From the NCBI GenBank assembly GCA_026874595.1, contig CM049312.1, positions 72,884,429 to 72,948,428 of the forward strand: a DNA stretch of 64,000 nt, in the 5' to 3' direction. The notes beneath the pieces were generated by a model, which saw only the letters and a list, made by a program, of their open reading frames with translations, made no database searches and was not told the origin of the DNA. Positions 1 to 12,509 of the stretch are shown here, in pieces. Source of the stretch: Sipunculus nudus (Eukaryota; Annelida; Sipuncula; Golfingiida; Sipunculidae). Numbering within the stretch: the first letter of the stretch is position 1; each line of letters begins with the position of its first letter. A program made the translations under genes and the position numbers.

Positions 1-126
1 GCAAATATTGCAAAGGAAAGTTGCTGGAATCTCTTCAGACAAACCTGGAACAAATGTATGTCGAAAATCACGGCGATCCGCACGGTGGTATCGGAGGAGA
101 TACGGAAAATAACAAAAATCGCTTTA

Positions 127-128
<2 letters not shown>

Positions 129-162
<34 letters not shown>

Positions 163-204
163 CGCTAAAAACTTCTGTATATATACATATATACATGTAA
201 TATG

Positions 205-275
<71 letters not shown>
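129..275. repeat. AT and AC/AT microsatellites
   Basis: AT at 129-159; (AC)n at 204-235 running directly into (AT)n to 275. Confidence 0.95.
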
Positions 276-278
<3 letters not shown>

Positions 279-400
279 AAACGGAAGACCCCCTAACCCC
301 TTAATAAATCCTGGCTACACCTCTGAAATGGCAGTTGATTTGTTTAGACACAATATGTTGACATATCGTGATAATGTTAATTTGGATCAAATATTGTAGG

Positions 401-1734
401 TAGTTTGTAGAAATATTGCCCGCTCATGGAATGATTCATACTTTTTGTATAACGAAAGCAAAGAACATATATAATTATCCCCTTGATTTATGAGTTTGAA
501 TCCAAGAAAAATGTCTGATGGTTATATAAGTAGATATAGGTAAAGCGATATTAAATTTTATATCAAAGAATCTATTGGAGATATAATAGAAAGTGCTAGA
601 AAAGTAATACATTTTCTATAGGTATTTAGGTGTCCAATTAAGGAAGATATCCATTTGGGGAAAATATAAGATGTGGATCCTGGCTCATTCGTTAAACATG
701 TTTTGTTAATTTACAGTATGATAAGTGTTTTTGATTTTGATGGAATGAGGAGTGTCAAAAGCAGAATATTTTATCTTATTTGCAAATACAAAGGATTAAT
801 TAATCTGTGAACCCCTCATTGCTGACCAACAAAACTTTAAATCACCGAGTTACGACATCATAGGAAAACGGGCGACTATTCATTAAACATATTTCAATCA
901 AGTTCGTATTTTCTTTTCATTGACTAAAACATGCAACCCGTTTTTCCCCCCACAATGCATTATTCAAGACGGTCATCAACAAGAAAACGTGGTCTTGAGA
1001 AACAAGACATTGACAGATTGTACTTATTTATTTGATCGATAGGAGGATAGCAGTTTCAATGTAAGACCAACTGGAAACGCAAGGAGAATAGGAGTCGGGC
1101 AATAAAATATAAATATGCTTTTCGTTTAAGGCAATTAATCATTCAATCCGGGCACGGGATATGGCAGAAAATCACCGGCTGTGACACCAATTAAACCAAG
1201 TCATGCCAGGTCAGCTTTAGTCGTTGTTCTTTGGCTTAACGGATCATCCAAGGTCGGGGAAAGAGGCATTACGAATTGAAAGAGAAATCTACGGGTCTGC
1301 CACAGATAATAGCTACAATATATCCTAATGCATCACGCTACGATTATGTCAGGCCCAGGTGCCCCATGCGATCGACTTAGACCGAGTTTTAACCGCACGA
1401 CTACAGATGGAAATTGGACGCCAGCGTAGGTCTTGTAAATGCAATCTGTCCTGTGTAAAGATAACTCGGCGTTCTTTTCACCTGTTTGTGTTTCTCCCTG
1501 ACCTTTGCCAATTCCGTCGCTAGAATATTTCCTTATTTAATCTTCTAGCCCCAGCTGCGGTATCTCTTACCAGATCATGTTATTGATTTCGTGGATTTTT
1601 TTTCTTCGTTATGATGTAGATGGCATATTTGGCTTCCGTTCTCTCAGCCAATTGTTAAGACATTTATGATAATATAGATTTGAGGTCTAACACCTTAAAG
1701 GTCCTCCATTAGGTCCCAGCGATTGCGAATTCCT
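401..1734. other. Intergenic, nothing recognised
   Basis: No long frame, repeat match or RNA gene could be supported here. Confidence 0.6.
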
Positions 1735-2330
1735 CAAAATGGCAACCCTGTGGCCATATGGGATGTCAGACAGGTCTAAAATGTATCCTGTTAAATCGTG
1801 TCTTTTCTAAATAGTTATTGCGAAAAGAATTTAAAATATTTACCTGGCAACCATATTAAATTTAACAGGAGTCTAAAATATGAAAGGACGCACCCCGTAA
1901 TGGGTGTCAATATTCTGTTCAATTTTCGCGAAAGAAAATCACTGATCTCGCTGTGGCAGCCATATTGGGTTTTTCATGGGTTTGTAATTGATAAAGCTGG
2001 AGCCCTCATAGGCACCATTGAACCCTGTGAAATTTAGAAATCAAGATTAGAAATTTAGATCAAGCATATTCTTCTTTGAGATATTGCGCGCGAAAGAAAT
2101 CAAAGATTGTGTTCTGACGGCCATATTGGCATTCGGATAAGTCAGTGATCCGACAGGTCTAGATACCAATCAACCCTATAAATTTTAGAAAGATTAAATG
2201 TATTTTCACTGTGATAATGCGTGCGAAAAAACTGACACTGACAGAAGGACTCCGTATCGGACGGCACGACAGACGGGCGGACGGACAAGGTGATCACTAT
2301 AAGGCACCTCTTTTTATGATACTGCATAAG
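1735..2330 (+). repeat. Degenerate tandem repeat (GGCAACC/GGCCATATTGG type)
   Basis: Three to four blocks around 150-200 bp apart repeat ATGGCAACCCTGTGGCCATAT, CTGTGGCAGCCATATTGGG and TGACGGCCATATTGGC, each followed by TTGAACCCTGTGAAATTTAG-like text. It ends in GACAGACGGGCGGACGG. Confidence 0.5.
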
Positions 2331-2438
2331 AAACACACGTGGTAAAAAGCCAAAGTATATCCCTGAACTGTGGATTCCATCTATGGAATCTTTTTCAGCT
2401 CCTAGTTATAAAAGGACTATAGACGACCTTGCATTTGA

Positions 2439-2461
2439 CACACACATACACACACACACAC

Positions 2462-2505
<44 letters not shown>
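2439..2505. repeat. AC to AT compound microsatellite
   Basis: (AC)n then (AT)n, adjoining the LTR-like block. Confidence 0.9.
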
Positions 2506-2509
<4 letters not shown>

Positions 2510-3186
2510 TGTTACAGGTGCTCTTTTTATTATGTGACACGGGCGTAAGTCCTGTTGTGGCACTTGTGTCTGGCCGCGTATTACATTCTATGTTTAATCC
2601 GTACTGGTTGAACTCTCATTGTCATGTTAGCCTTGGGTTTTCACTCCTGGCCGAGGTCACGTGATGAGCCTGGTATGTGGAGATACACAGCGTTGTTTTT
2701 CTAGAGAATTCCTGAAACGCGTGTTTACTGTGTTGTGCGAGATCTTATGGACTGTTCGAGAAGTGGAAAATTTTCGGCTTGGGATGTGAAGGTATATAAG
2801 AAGGTAAACAAGAATCGTGTGTCAGTTTCTAGGACCTTATCCGACGAATGTGGCAATTATAGATTTTCAAAGACTTTCTCCTGGATTTTATGCATTTGGA
2901 CTTCAGTTTACTTTCTGGGTTGTTGCAAGAACTTTACACTGGAACGTCATTCTCCGAGAGTATACATTTAAAGAACTTATCGTGGTGAATCCAGGTACTG
3001 TGCACATTATTTTCTGAGTGATTGTATTTACTTGTTGCTATATCGCTGTTTTACTGTATAATTGTATTGATTTAGTGTACTGTATTGTTAGGGTTGTTTT
3101 AAGAATAAACTATAGTTATTTGTTAACAAAAAACCACTGACTTCTTTATTCATTCCCCTAGACATTTCATGCTGCCTCGTGTTACA
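2510..3186 (+). mobile_element. Possible solo LTR
   Basis: A 677-bp block starting TGTTACAGG and ending CTCGTGTTACA has LTR-like internal order: CACGTG E-box near 2657, TATATAAG at 2793-2800, AATAAA at 3104-3109 with about 300 bp between. No matching target-site duplication was found; the left flank is an AT microsatellite that could have erased it. It could instead be an unannotated promoter or ordinary sequence. Confidence 0.35.
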
Positions 3187-3267
3187 GAATCTGATTTTTT
3201 TTTATCTCCATTGCAAAATTTGTGTTCATCACGCATACGTGATCTGTTTATATTAGGTTCCATAACA

Positions 3268-3373
<106 letters not shown>

Positions 3374-4799
3374 GAATCTTCTATGACCTGAATTCGTCTG
3401 TACAGCTGTACTGAAATGCCATGACTTCAAAATAAACCAAGACTCGAGGAACTTTGCATTTTGATTAAGGACATACTAGTATATAAAAACTGTATAAAGG
3501 CGGAACTGACAACTACTCTTCTGTCAAGGAATACATTTGTTACCCCCCCCCCCCCCTCAATTTAAAGAAGCCGGAAGTCAAATTGCCTTTTCACGATGGA
3601 AATAAATCCTTATAAATAAAACCATATTTAATTTATCGATCAAGATTTCACACAAAGCTGAATGGAGTATTACTTGGTTTTCACCTTAAGTTTACTATCT
3701 TAAAAGTTTTTAAAAATCATTATCAAATATCAAAATATAGCTACGGATAACAAACCCATGAGGTCTGTGTTTACTCACACACAGAACCATAAAAACTTGT
3801 ATAGCAGGTGAATTGGTAATAGTAAACCCATGTTTGTTTTCGAACAGAGGGGAATTCCTTTTGCAGGCAATCGTGTTAACACTTGGCCCGCCGGGTACAT
3901 AGGAAATCGACAAGCATTTTTCAGCGTCACATGTCACTGTCACCAGCTGTATCCCTGCCTGCAAGGCACCTGCATCTCTTAAGTTCTGTGGGTGTCCTTT
4001 GGTTCTATTTCCTCTATATGTCTGGCGTGCCATGCTCTATCTTTTGAATATTTTATCCTTAATAAAGCAGGTACAGCAGCGGTTAGGCGAGTGCTTATAG
4101 AACGGGATCACTGTTTTATCTAAGCTACACGGAACCCAAGCACACATATCTGTCATAACAGATGTGTTATATGGTCTTTATGTAAAACCTTTGATCCGAC
4201 AAATCATGTGCTCAGTTTAATAATCACACGATTAACACATAATAACACCTCTTTATTTTAGCATTAACATGTTATTGGTGCAATAAATAAAGTTAAGGTC
4301 TCCTTATTCACTCTTTTGTCTGGCAGCGGAGCGGACTTCGTATAGCTTTACAATCTCATAAAGTTCTTCTCATTGAACGAAAAACAGGATATGCCCTCGG
4401 CACAGTATAAACAGATTGTCTTAATATGGGAGTCAACTGCGGTATACTTTGGCATATATCCTGACCGATATAATATAGGCACAATAACAGTCAAATCGTG
4501 GGGTTTAAGAAGAGTGTAAGGTTAGCAAGGTTATAGAACTAAACTTAATTAGAAAATGAAAAACGGCGTACACTATGATTTGTCTTTTTAGCAATCCTAT
4601 AATTTTATTTAACACTTTATTGATCGTGTACTGCTATTTATTTTAAGTTCATGCTGGACATTATTAATGATTACACATCTAGTTTATAGCTATCCTTATT
4701 CTTATTAAAAAGGTAATGCCTACTGTAATACGTAAGTCTATAACATCAGAAGTAAGACTTCAGTGACAATAACTTGTAAATAAAAAAAATCTCACACCA
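3374..4799. other. Intergenic, nothing recognised
   Basis: Contains a C run near 3543-3556. A 107-codon - strand frame at 3710-4033 has no recognisable domain and no splice or promoter support. Confidence 0.55.
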
Positions 4800-5232
4800 T
4801 ACCGTGGTAGCCCTGTTGTTTGAGAGGGTTGTTATTTCGCGATATTCGTGAACTGGAAATAATTGCCAATGTGAAACTTCGGGAATGAGATGCCCCATTT
4901 ACCTGAATAAACAATAATTCATCTGCAGAAACGGTTCATTTATTACACTTTTGAAAACATGCATGGTTCGTTAATCAGTAACCTACTCTGCATGTGCATG
5001 ATATAGGAACAGGCCCACGCAAAGACACTTTAGTTATTGTATAATATGCAATAATCAGCATAATATAATGACTATAACAGAAGTATGTGAAGTATTGTGG
5101 GCTATATTTTCATTTTTTTGTTATAAATACAAATACTTCCTTATTACTTTTATGGATTCTGGTGCAATTACGAAAATGAAACCTCGCAAAACGTTCAAAA
5201 TTCAGAATTTGCAAAGTTCATACTATTGTATT
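4800..5232. mobile_element. TACTGTGG MITE, degraded copy
   Basis: Left end ATACCGTGGTAGCCC, internal GGGAATGAGATGCCCCATT and GGTGCAATTACGAAAATGAAACC match the family. The right inverted terminus is not recognisable. Confidence 0.5.
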
Positions 5233-5284
5233 TTTGTTCCAAGACTATGTAGAACAATAAAATATATATAAAACTCTCTCTCAT

Positions 5285-5294
5285 AATATATATA

Positions 5295-5352
<58 letters not shown>
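5285..5352. repeat. AT microsatellite
   Basis: (AT)n with one early TTTA interruption, just after a degraded MITE. Confidence 0.95.
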
Positions 5353-5355
<3 letters not shown>

Positions 5356-5717
5356 ATTTATATACATACTTACTGCACATGTTATTAATTTATTATCATG
5401 TCAAATATATTGACAACTTTTACTACTGTCCCCCTCAATATTTCAAATTATGATGCTCACAGTGTATTTATAGGAAACCGATATCGCGATGCGCAATATG
5501 CAAATCTCCAAATCAGGATATATCGTTAATAAACCCTATAGATAATTACAGGTGATTGTTTTTTTTTTGTTTTAATATATACATGTGATTACCCAATATG
5601 ACCACTCAAGAGGTTAATTATTTATATAACGGCTATTTATTATAACATTTATTTTATAACGTTTATTTAACACGTGTTCATCAGTATACACCTGGTGCAT
5701 TTTAATTTGAAATGGTG

Positions 5718-6041
5718 TACCTTTGAACAAGGTTATTGTTATTTACGGTAACTCCCGCTTTTGCTTATTAGTGCCATCTTGTGTTCATTTAGTGAAAAAC
5801 ATAACGTTGAGTAAGGCATTAAAACTGGCTAATTCGTTTGTTTATTTTTATACATTTGAGTGGATCGCTTAAAGGAACACATAAAGCTTCACAACGTTGT
5901 ACTGAAATAGAATTAAAGTTAACATTTAAGCGAAAAGATAGATATCTTAAACTTCTAAATCGTTCAAAGTTTGAATACTAAATGGCGCTGATAAGCAAGT
6001 GCGGGAGTTACCGTAAGTAACAATAATCTTGTTCAAAGGTA
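5718..6041. mobile_element. MITE with about 62-bp terminal inverted repeats
   Basis: Left arm 5718-5779 begins TACCTTTGAACAAGG and includes ATTTACGGTAACTCCCGC. The right arm 5980-6041 is its inverse at about 90% identity. Total 324 bp with no ORF. Outer bases are TA on both sides, compatible with a TA target duplication. Origin family unknown. Confidence 0.85.
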
Positions 6042-7398
6042 TCCTATTACCCGGTCAAGATACGGACCCGTTCACGTGTCGTACCTTAAATGCTGAGATA
6101 ATCGTAATCGGTTGATAACAGGCCCTCTAAATCCCAATAGTATCTCCCTAATAACACATTTCGTAATACATGATATTTTGCTTAAACAATAATTCATTGC
6201 AAAACAAAGCAATGAGGATGAGAAAACAGGGCAAAGCCCTGTATCAATTCCTCTCCTCCATGAATACTAGTATGTTATTAAATAATCCTCAGTATGAAAT
6301 ACATTTACATTGTTCCATTATGCTGTTGATACAAGTTTATACGTAATATGGCATACAAATGACACCCAGATGTCAATCTATTTATACATATATGTGGGAA
6401 ATTATACCTGAACAATACAAGCAGTGACTGAACAAAATAAAAATAAATTATTAACAGTTGGAGAATATATGTTAATTACCTTAGTAACCTCCCATATTTC
6501 CCAAAATTCAAATTTACTTAAAACGTTTAGTTGCTACTATGAACCGCTTTATAATAATAACAAATTCACAGATTATTGCTTACATGTAATAAAATATGTT
6601 CACTTCTGTACTGTACTGATACGAAAATACGAAAAAAAGTGCTCCGGGGTCTCTGCCGAAAGACCATAAGAGCAAAGCCGATTTTCTAAACAATGTTTTT
6701 TTTTAATAAATGCCCATTCAAGGAGCTCCGATCAAGACGCATTCTTGCATGATGTATTTGTGTCTGTCGGTTACCCATGTACTGTCTATAATATTTTTGG
6801 GCTTCTGCATCTTTCTATCTAAATTTTTTCCTGAAAATTTTAGACGGATGGGTTGTTCCTTGTAATTTCTAAACGAATTTCAGAAACATATCCCAGATGA
6901 CTGATTAAAATTAGATTTAAGACTCGGCAGTTTGTACATGAATCGAGTAATTTTGTTGGCCTATTAAAAAATCATTATATATTTATATATATTATTTATA
7001 TAAAACATTTTGAAAAAGCATACACCATGAAGCTGCAGACTAAATGCACAATAAATAACGCTGGGATCGATTATTTACCGTCTCGTTGATCATTCCTGCA
7101 TACATGTAAGATACGCCGTGTTTTAAAGGCCATTTCTCTCTTTCTCTGTCTATAGATTTAATACACATAAGTGGCATTCAATCTTTATACATTCACGAAG
7201 AGCCCACCCATTCATTATCATAACTTGCACACTCAATACCTAATGGGGCGGAACATTCCAGGCGACATGCTGTCAATTTCGATCAGCCTCCGCATGCACA
7301 ATACAGAGTTTCATTTAGTATCAGTTTCGTCTCCGTGATTTACAGCCCTTATTTCTATAATTTCACATTTTATGAGCATGTAAACCAGACAATAAATC
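6042..7398. other. Intergenic, nothing recognised
   Basis: AT-rich; only short unconserved frames. Confidence 0.55.
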
Positions 7399-7418
7399 AA
7401 CCCCCCCCCCCCCCCCCC
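7399..7418. repeat. Poly-C tract
   Basis: Run of about 20 C. Confidence 0.9.
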
Positions 7419-7544
7419 GGCCTTCCGCCCTCTCAGACAGATGTTTTGTAGGTAAACACCAGAACGCTTAACAGCATACAGCGACACCTGGTTTACACGT
7501 AATTTATCACGCTCTTTGCGCAGCGGTAATACACTTCAGTCGTC

Positions 7545-7740
7545 CCAGATCTCCCTGGCTGTAACCGCTGTTTTGTACAGCAAGGTTCTCTGGGTCTGAC
7601 CGCCAGGGTGGGTACAGAGCATAGAATAGTTATCAGACCAATGAGAGCGTGATATCGCATCTTGCATCCAACTCCAAATTTTAAACATGTGACACTCGCT
7701 TTCGTTGTACTGAGTTGTACTCAGTTCTGGCACACAAAGT
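7545..7740 (+). repeat. Diverged dispersed repeat, copy 1
   Basis: CTGTAACCGCTGTTTTGTAC, AGACCAATGAGAG, AATTTTAAACATGTGACACTC and TCAGTTCTGGCA have inverted counterparts at 19760-19940. Confidence 0.55.
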
Positions 7741-7744
7741 AGAG

Positions 7745-8610
7745 CGAGTGTCGCATATTTAGTAGCTGCGTACGGAGCGTACTAATTTACCGACGGTCTC
7801 TTAATGACCAATGCTGGAATAAAGGGACCTACTCTGATATCTGACGTGTATCAAGTAAAGATAATTTTGGGGGTCTTTTTAAACAAATAAGCCAAATATT
7901 ACGCCGATCCAACGGTGCACATGCAAGCAGTCCGTTTTGTTTATATCCACGTGTTTACACATGTGGAGGACCCGCCACAATATCCGCCGATCACAAACAA
8001 ATCAGCCAAAACATTGATATCTGGTGGTAAACCACTTTTGCTAATGACAAATGATGGCGTTACTTCACATGTTTTCACTACCAAAAATTAGTGACTTTCC
8101 ATTTACTAATAGTAAATGGAAACCATTAATCAATTATTTAGAATAGTTTTTTTTTGTTTAAACCTATCAACTCTGTAAATATTCCATTAAACAGTGATTA
8201 TATTTTCTTGAGCCTCTGGATTAACTGTATAAAGTTTATAAGGGTTTTGTATTTCTATGTTTGTATGTGAGTAAATATATTATGATGTATTTTTTTAATG
8301 TCCTGTGAATCTATTTGTTTTAAATGAAATTTGTTTTATAATATTTGCTATACATTGTGGGTGCATTTTGTTTGTTTGTAATAGTAACAAAATAACCAGT
8401 GAACTTTTAACTTCTGCACATATGCCGCTGACCTTCTTTGGTGACATTTTTTGGTGTTTGTCAGCATGGTCACGTGAACCGTGATTAGAAATATCTTGTA
8501 GATAAAAAAGCTAATTTCTTAGTCAAAGGGCCGTTGTAAAAACCTTCCTTATATAAGAAAAAGTACAGGCTTTCCCCAGGGCCTACTGTTAATTGGTTGC
8601 ATCATGTACA
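7745..8610. other. Intergenic, one perfect 27-bp palindrome
   Basis: TTTCCATTTACTA-A-TAGTAAATGGAAA at 8096-8122 has 13-bp perfect arms. Nothing else was recognised. Confidence 0.7.
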
Positions 8611-9300
8611 TATTTAGTTTTTGACGTTAGTAGACATACATGTTTAGTGTTTGACGTTAGTAGACATACCTGTTTAGTGTTTGACGCTAGTAGACGTACA
8701 TGTTTAGTGTTCTACGCTAGTAGACGTACATGTTCAGTGTTTGACGCTAGTAGACGTACATGTTTAGTGTTTGACGTTAGTAGACATACATGATTAGTTT
8801 TTGACGTTAGTAGACATATATGTTTAGTGTTTGACGCTAGTAGACATACATGTTTAGTGTTTGACGCTAGTAGACATACATGTTTAGTGTTTGACGCTAG
8901 TAGACATACATGTTTAGTGTTTGACGCTAGTATACTTACATGTTTAGTGTCTGACGCTAGTAGACACACGTGTTTAGTGTCTGACGTTAGTAGACACACA
9001 TGTTAAGTGTTTGATGCTAGTAGACACACATGTTTAGTGTTTGACGCTAGCAGACATACATGTTTAGTGTTTGACGCTAGTAGGCATACATGTTTAGTGA
9101 TTGACGCTAGTAGACACACATGTTAAGTGTTTGATGCTAGTAGACACACATGTTTAGTGATTGACGCTAGTAGACACACATGTTTAGTGTTTAACGCTAG
9201 TAGACACACATGTTAATTGTCTGTAGCTAGTAGACATACATGTTAAGTGTTTGACGCTAGTAGACATACATGTTTAGTGTTTGACGCAAGTAGGCATCGG
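8611..9300. repeat. 30-bp minisatellite, 23 units without indels
   Basis: Unit TGTTTAGTGTTTGACGCTAG plus TAGACATACA repeats in exact 30-bp register for 690 bp, with only substitutions. Units at 9001 and 9121 are identical, as are those at 9091 and 9151. Because 30 is a multiple of 3 both strands appear open, but the predicted peptides are a by-product. Confidence 0.93.
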
Positions 9301-9847
9301 GGACTAGATAGCAAAATCAAGGGCGAGAATTTTCATGATTGTGTTCCTGAATTTTGAATTGTGACTACTGGTCGGTATATTCCTGTAAATTTTATCGTTA
9401 CTAGTGAACTAAAATTAATGTAAAATTTTGAGATTTTTTTTAGACGCCGTTCTCCCTAAAGATAAGGTAAATGGTGAAAGCAAAAGATGGGTCCGAGATC
9501 TGAGAAACGGACTCGACTACATCACTGGATCCACGGTCTTGGAATTTCCTGTACGCCACGTTGGTTGGGTGTTTTGGCTACCCAGCCAGCCCACTCACCT
9601 TTGCCCTGAGGCGGAATGACAAATCTTGCTGGGTGGCAGAGTTGCTACTTTCCGCAAAGCGTGGGTGACATCTTGAGAGATAACAAATAAACACAACTTA
9701 GTTTTACAGAATCCTGTGTCGAATGTAAATTGGTCAAATTAATCCGACCAACCTTGTGATACTGAACTGAGAAGTGTCCACACGTAGTCGTAAAATCATA
9801 CAAACTAATACATATTAGTTATATTATATCACTTATTAACTATCAAT

Positions 9848-9850
<3 letters not shown>

Positions 9851-9929
<79 letters not shown>
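9851..9929. repeat. AT microsatellite
   Basis: About 80 bp of uninterrupted AT. Confidence 0.95.
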
Positions 9930-9931
<2 letters not shown>

Positions 9932-10198
9932 ACCCGATACGAGTCGCCCTCTCCGATTTCTCGGAAAATTACCAATCAATTACATTAACACGTTTTGTGT
10001 GGATTGAGCGTTTCAGCTGTGTATGGCGGGGACACTTCCGTGTATTCCCGTCACACCCTGTGCCTGAATTAACTAAAATAGACTTGTGTCTGGCACGCTG
10101 GGTTTGTTAAGGGTGTTATAATTGCAAGATCCCGGAAAAAATCCGCTCACAATCAGTCTGTCTGTCTGATAAATTTACCTGGAGGTGGATGAAGCACA

Positions 10199-10201
10199 AT
10201 T

Positions 10202-10265
<64 letters not shown>

Positions 10266-10268
10266 TAA

Positions 10269-10350
<82 letters not shown>

Positions 10351-10376
10351 ATTATAATAATAAAAATAAAAAAGTA
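10199..10376. repeat. Palindromic AAT/ATT microsatellite
   Basis: (AAT)n to about 10300 turns into (ATT)n, so the halves are complementary and can fold into a long hairpin. Confidence 0.95.
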
Positions 10377-10493
10377 ATAATAAAGACAATGTCTTTTACG
10401 ATCACAGTTTTTTTAATATTTGATTTTTGTTGGATATTTGTAATGATTTTGCGCGCTTCAGTTTTAATAGGACATGTTTATGCAGTATACGCG

Positions 10494-10496
<3 letters not shown>

Positions 10497-10545
<49 letters not shown>
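10497..10545. repeat. AT microsatellite
   Basis: About 48 bp of AT, 80 bp upstream of a family B SINE. Confidence 0.95.
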
Positions 10546-10549
<4 letters not shown>

Positions 10550-10625
10550 TGACCGACTCATTAATCTCAGTATTAATCACCTATTTGTCTATATCAAATT
10601 TCCGTTTGTACGGCATATATTTCCA

Positions 10626-10870
10626 AGCTTTGGGGCCTGGAAGTCGAAGGGTAAAACGCTCGGCTCTCTCCGCTGGCGACCCGGTTTCGCTCCCCGGTTC
10701 GGCTTTGAGAGTGGGTTGTAGTTGCCCGTCAAAGGCCGGTGGTTTTCTCCGGGTTCTCCGGTTTCCTCCACCCATACAGACTACCGAAAACAACAATCTG
10801 AGCCATGGAGAGTGCCTTCATTAGAAATAATAGATATTTGTACAATCCATGTAAAATAAATAAGTTTATA
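10626..10870 (+). mobile_element. SINE family B (conserved TTTTCTCCGGGTTCTCC core), copy 1
   Basis: tRNA-like head with B-box-like GGTTTCGCTCCCCGG, core GGTTTTCTCCGGGTTCTCCG then TTTCCTCCACC, and 3' end TGTACAATCCATGTAAAATA. The core string is the most conserved part between the two copies, as in SINE superfamilies with a central domain. Confidence 0.7.
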
Positions 10871-11089
10871 TTTATTTATTTAAATAAACATTATTTATTA
10901 TTTAAATATATTTTTAAACCTCGATAGCATCCGCGCTTCTAAGATGATTTTTTTTATTTGTCAGACTTCACACGTATATATCTGTAGCAATCAGACAGTA
11001 TTTGTTATATTTAATTGACGTTACAAGTGCCATTACCTATGTTTTAAATTTTATCTGAATCTAGTAAAAATCTATCAATAGAGGCTTAT

Positions 11090-11263
11090 CAGGGGCGGAT
11101 CCGGGATCCGGAAGGGGGGGGGGGCAACGTACGAGGACTAAAGCATATCGTTTAAAAAGACCCCCCCCCCCCCAATCGCAAAATTTGGTCTGATACCCTT
11201 AACAAAGATAACGGCGGGTGAAAAAGGGGGAACTGAAGCCCCTGGATCTATGCCCCCCCCCCC
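11090..11263. mobile_element. GGGGCGGATCCGG foldback MITE (intergenic copy)
   Basis: Begins CAGGGGCGGATCCGGGATCC and ends CTGGATCTATGCCCC, inverse of each other, with C and G homopolymers inside. Related to 27004-27211. Confidence 0.6.
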
Positions 11264-11968
11264 AACCCGCTTCTGTTTATGCAGCAAGGGACACAGTAGT
11301 TATTAATTTGTCATGATTTTTGTTTGATACATACCAGTGATAATATAACCTTGTGTATTTCTTATCACCTTGTTTCTTGTTAGTCTCATGGGTTCAATGT
11401 AAACATGAGGGTTTGGGAAGTTTATTTTATATCGATGCCACGTTTCTTTAATATACTAGTTGGTATATGGCCACAGCAGGTTTTATAATCAACAAACATC
11501 ACAAAGCCTCGATTAGATATAAGCTGTCAACTGATTCCTTGGATTACAATAACTTATTTTTACGAAGGAGACGGTTTTCATCAATGTTAGCCGGTAAATA
11601 CGCTGTTATAACAGGGTGGAACTGTATATTGTTTTATTCTATTTATATTTATTTCTAGCAAATGCTGGTGGTCATATAAATATATCATGTGTCAGATTAG
11701 TTATTATCTATGGCTATCACACGTCGTTTACTCAACATTTTTCAGTGGCAGGATTAAAACTATGCGTTGAACAGGACAGGCTTAATGTCTAACCTATGGC
11801 AGTGGTTACACAGAAGAAAAAGTGTTAGTCATTTTTATTCATCCCCAGGCGTGTGATTATTTCTGATATATTATCTATGGTATCAGAAATGTATCAGATA
11901 GCAAGTCAAAAGAATTCAGTAATCGTGGGTAATATTAGTTAGAATGTAGTTATCACCGGCAGGTTTTC

Positions 11969-12082
<114 letters not shown>

Positions 12083-12302
12083 AGATGCGACAGGAAATAC
12101 AAACTATAGTGTCTAAAAGAATCCTGAACTTATGTTCATGAATGAATGGAAATATAATTCGTGGATTCATTTCAGGATTTGAATTTAGCAAATTAAGCTT
12201 GAATAACACGTAAGTTAATATCGGATCGGTAGAGTACTGTTGATTTATTTATTATATTCAAGGCTTCTTTGAAAAATTCTAATTTGTCGATGTCGTTTGA
12301 CT

Positions 12303-12305
<3 letters not shown>

Positions 12306-12365
<60 letters not shown>

Positions 12366-12369
12366 GGGT
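12306..12369. repeat. GA microsatellite followed by G run
   Basis: (GA)n of about 48 bp followed by about 14 G. Confidence 0.95.
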
Positions 12370-12509
12370 GTTGGGGCGGGTCGATAGACATTCGGCCACA
12401 ATTGCCAAGGACGCAAATGAGCAGTATTAACCAAAGGCAGATTTTTGTATTAAAACGCAACAGGGACCAGTCTACGTGTCGGCGACCGTTTGATGATCAA
12501 ACAGTTTGA

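Noticed and set aside
202-275. [12 protein letters not shown] frames here and at many other AT, AC, TC and GA tracts
   Set aside because: Pure microsatellite translations.
3710-4033. 107-codon - strand frame
   Set aside because: No family features, isolated, in AT-rich intergenic DNA; probably chance.
8593-8999. Overlapping open frames on both strands with repeated LVFDVSRHTC / KHVCLLASNT peptides
   Set aside because: They are translations of the 30-bp minisatellite; the period divisible by 3 keeps any frame open.
8611-9300. CRISPR array
   Set aside because: The repeat is contiguous with no unique spacers, and the DNA is clearly animal nuclear sequence.
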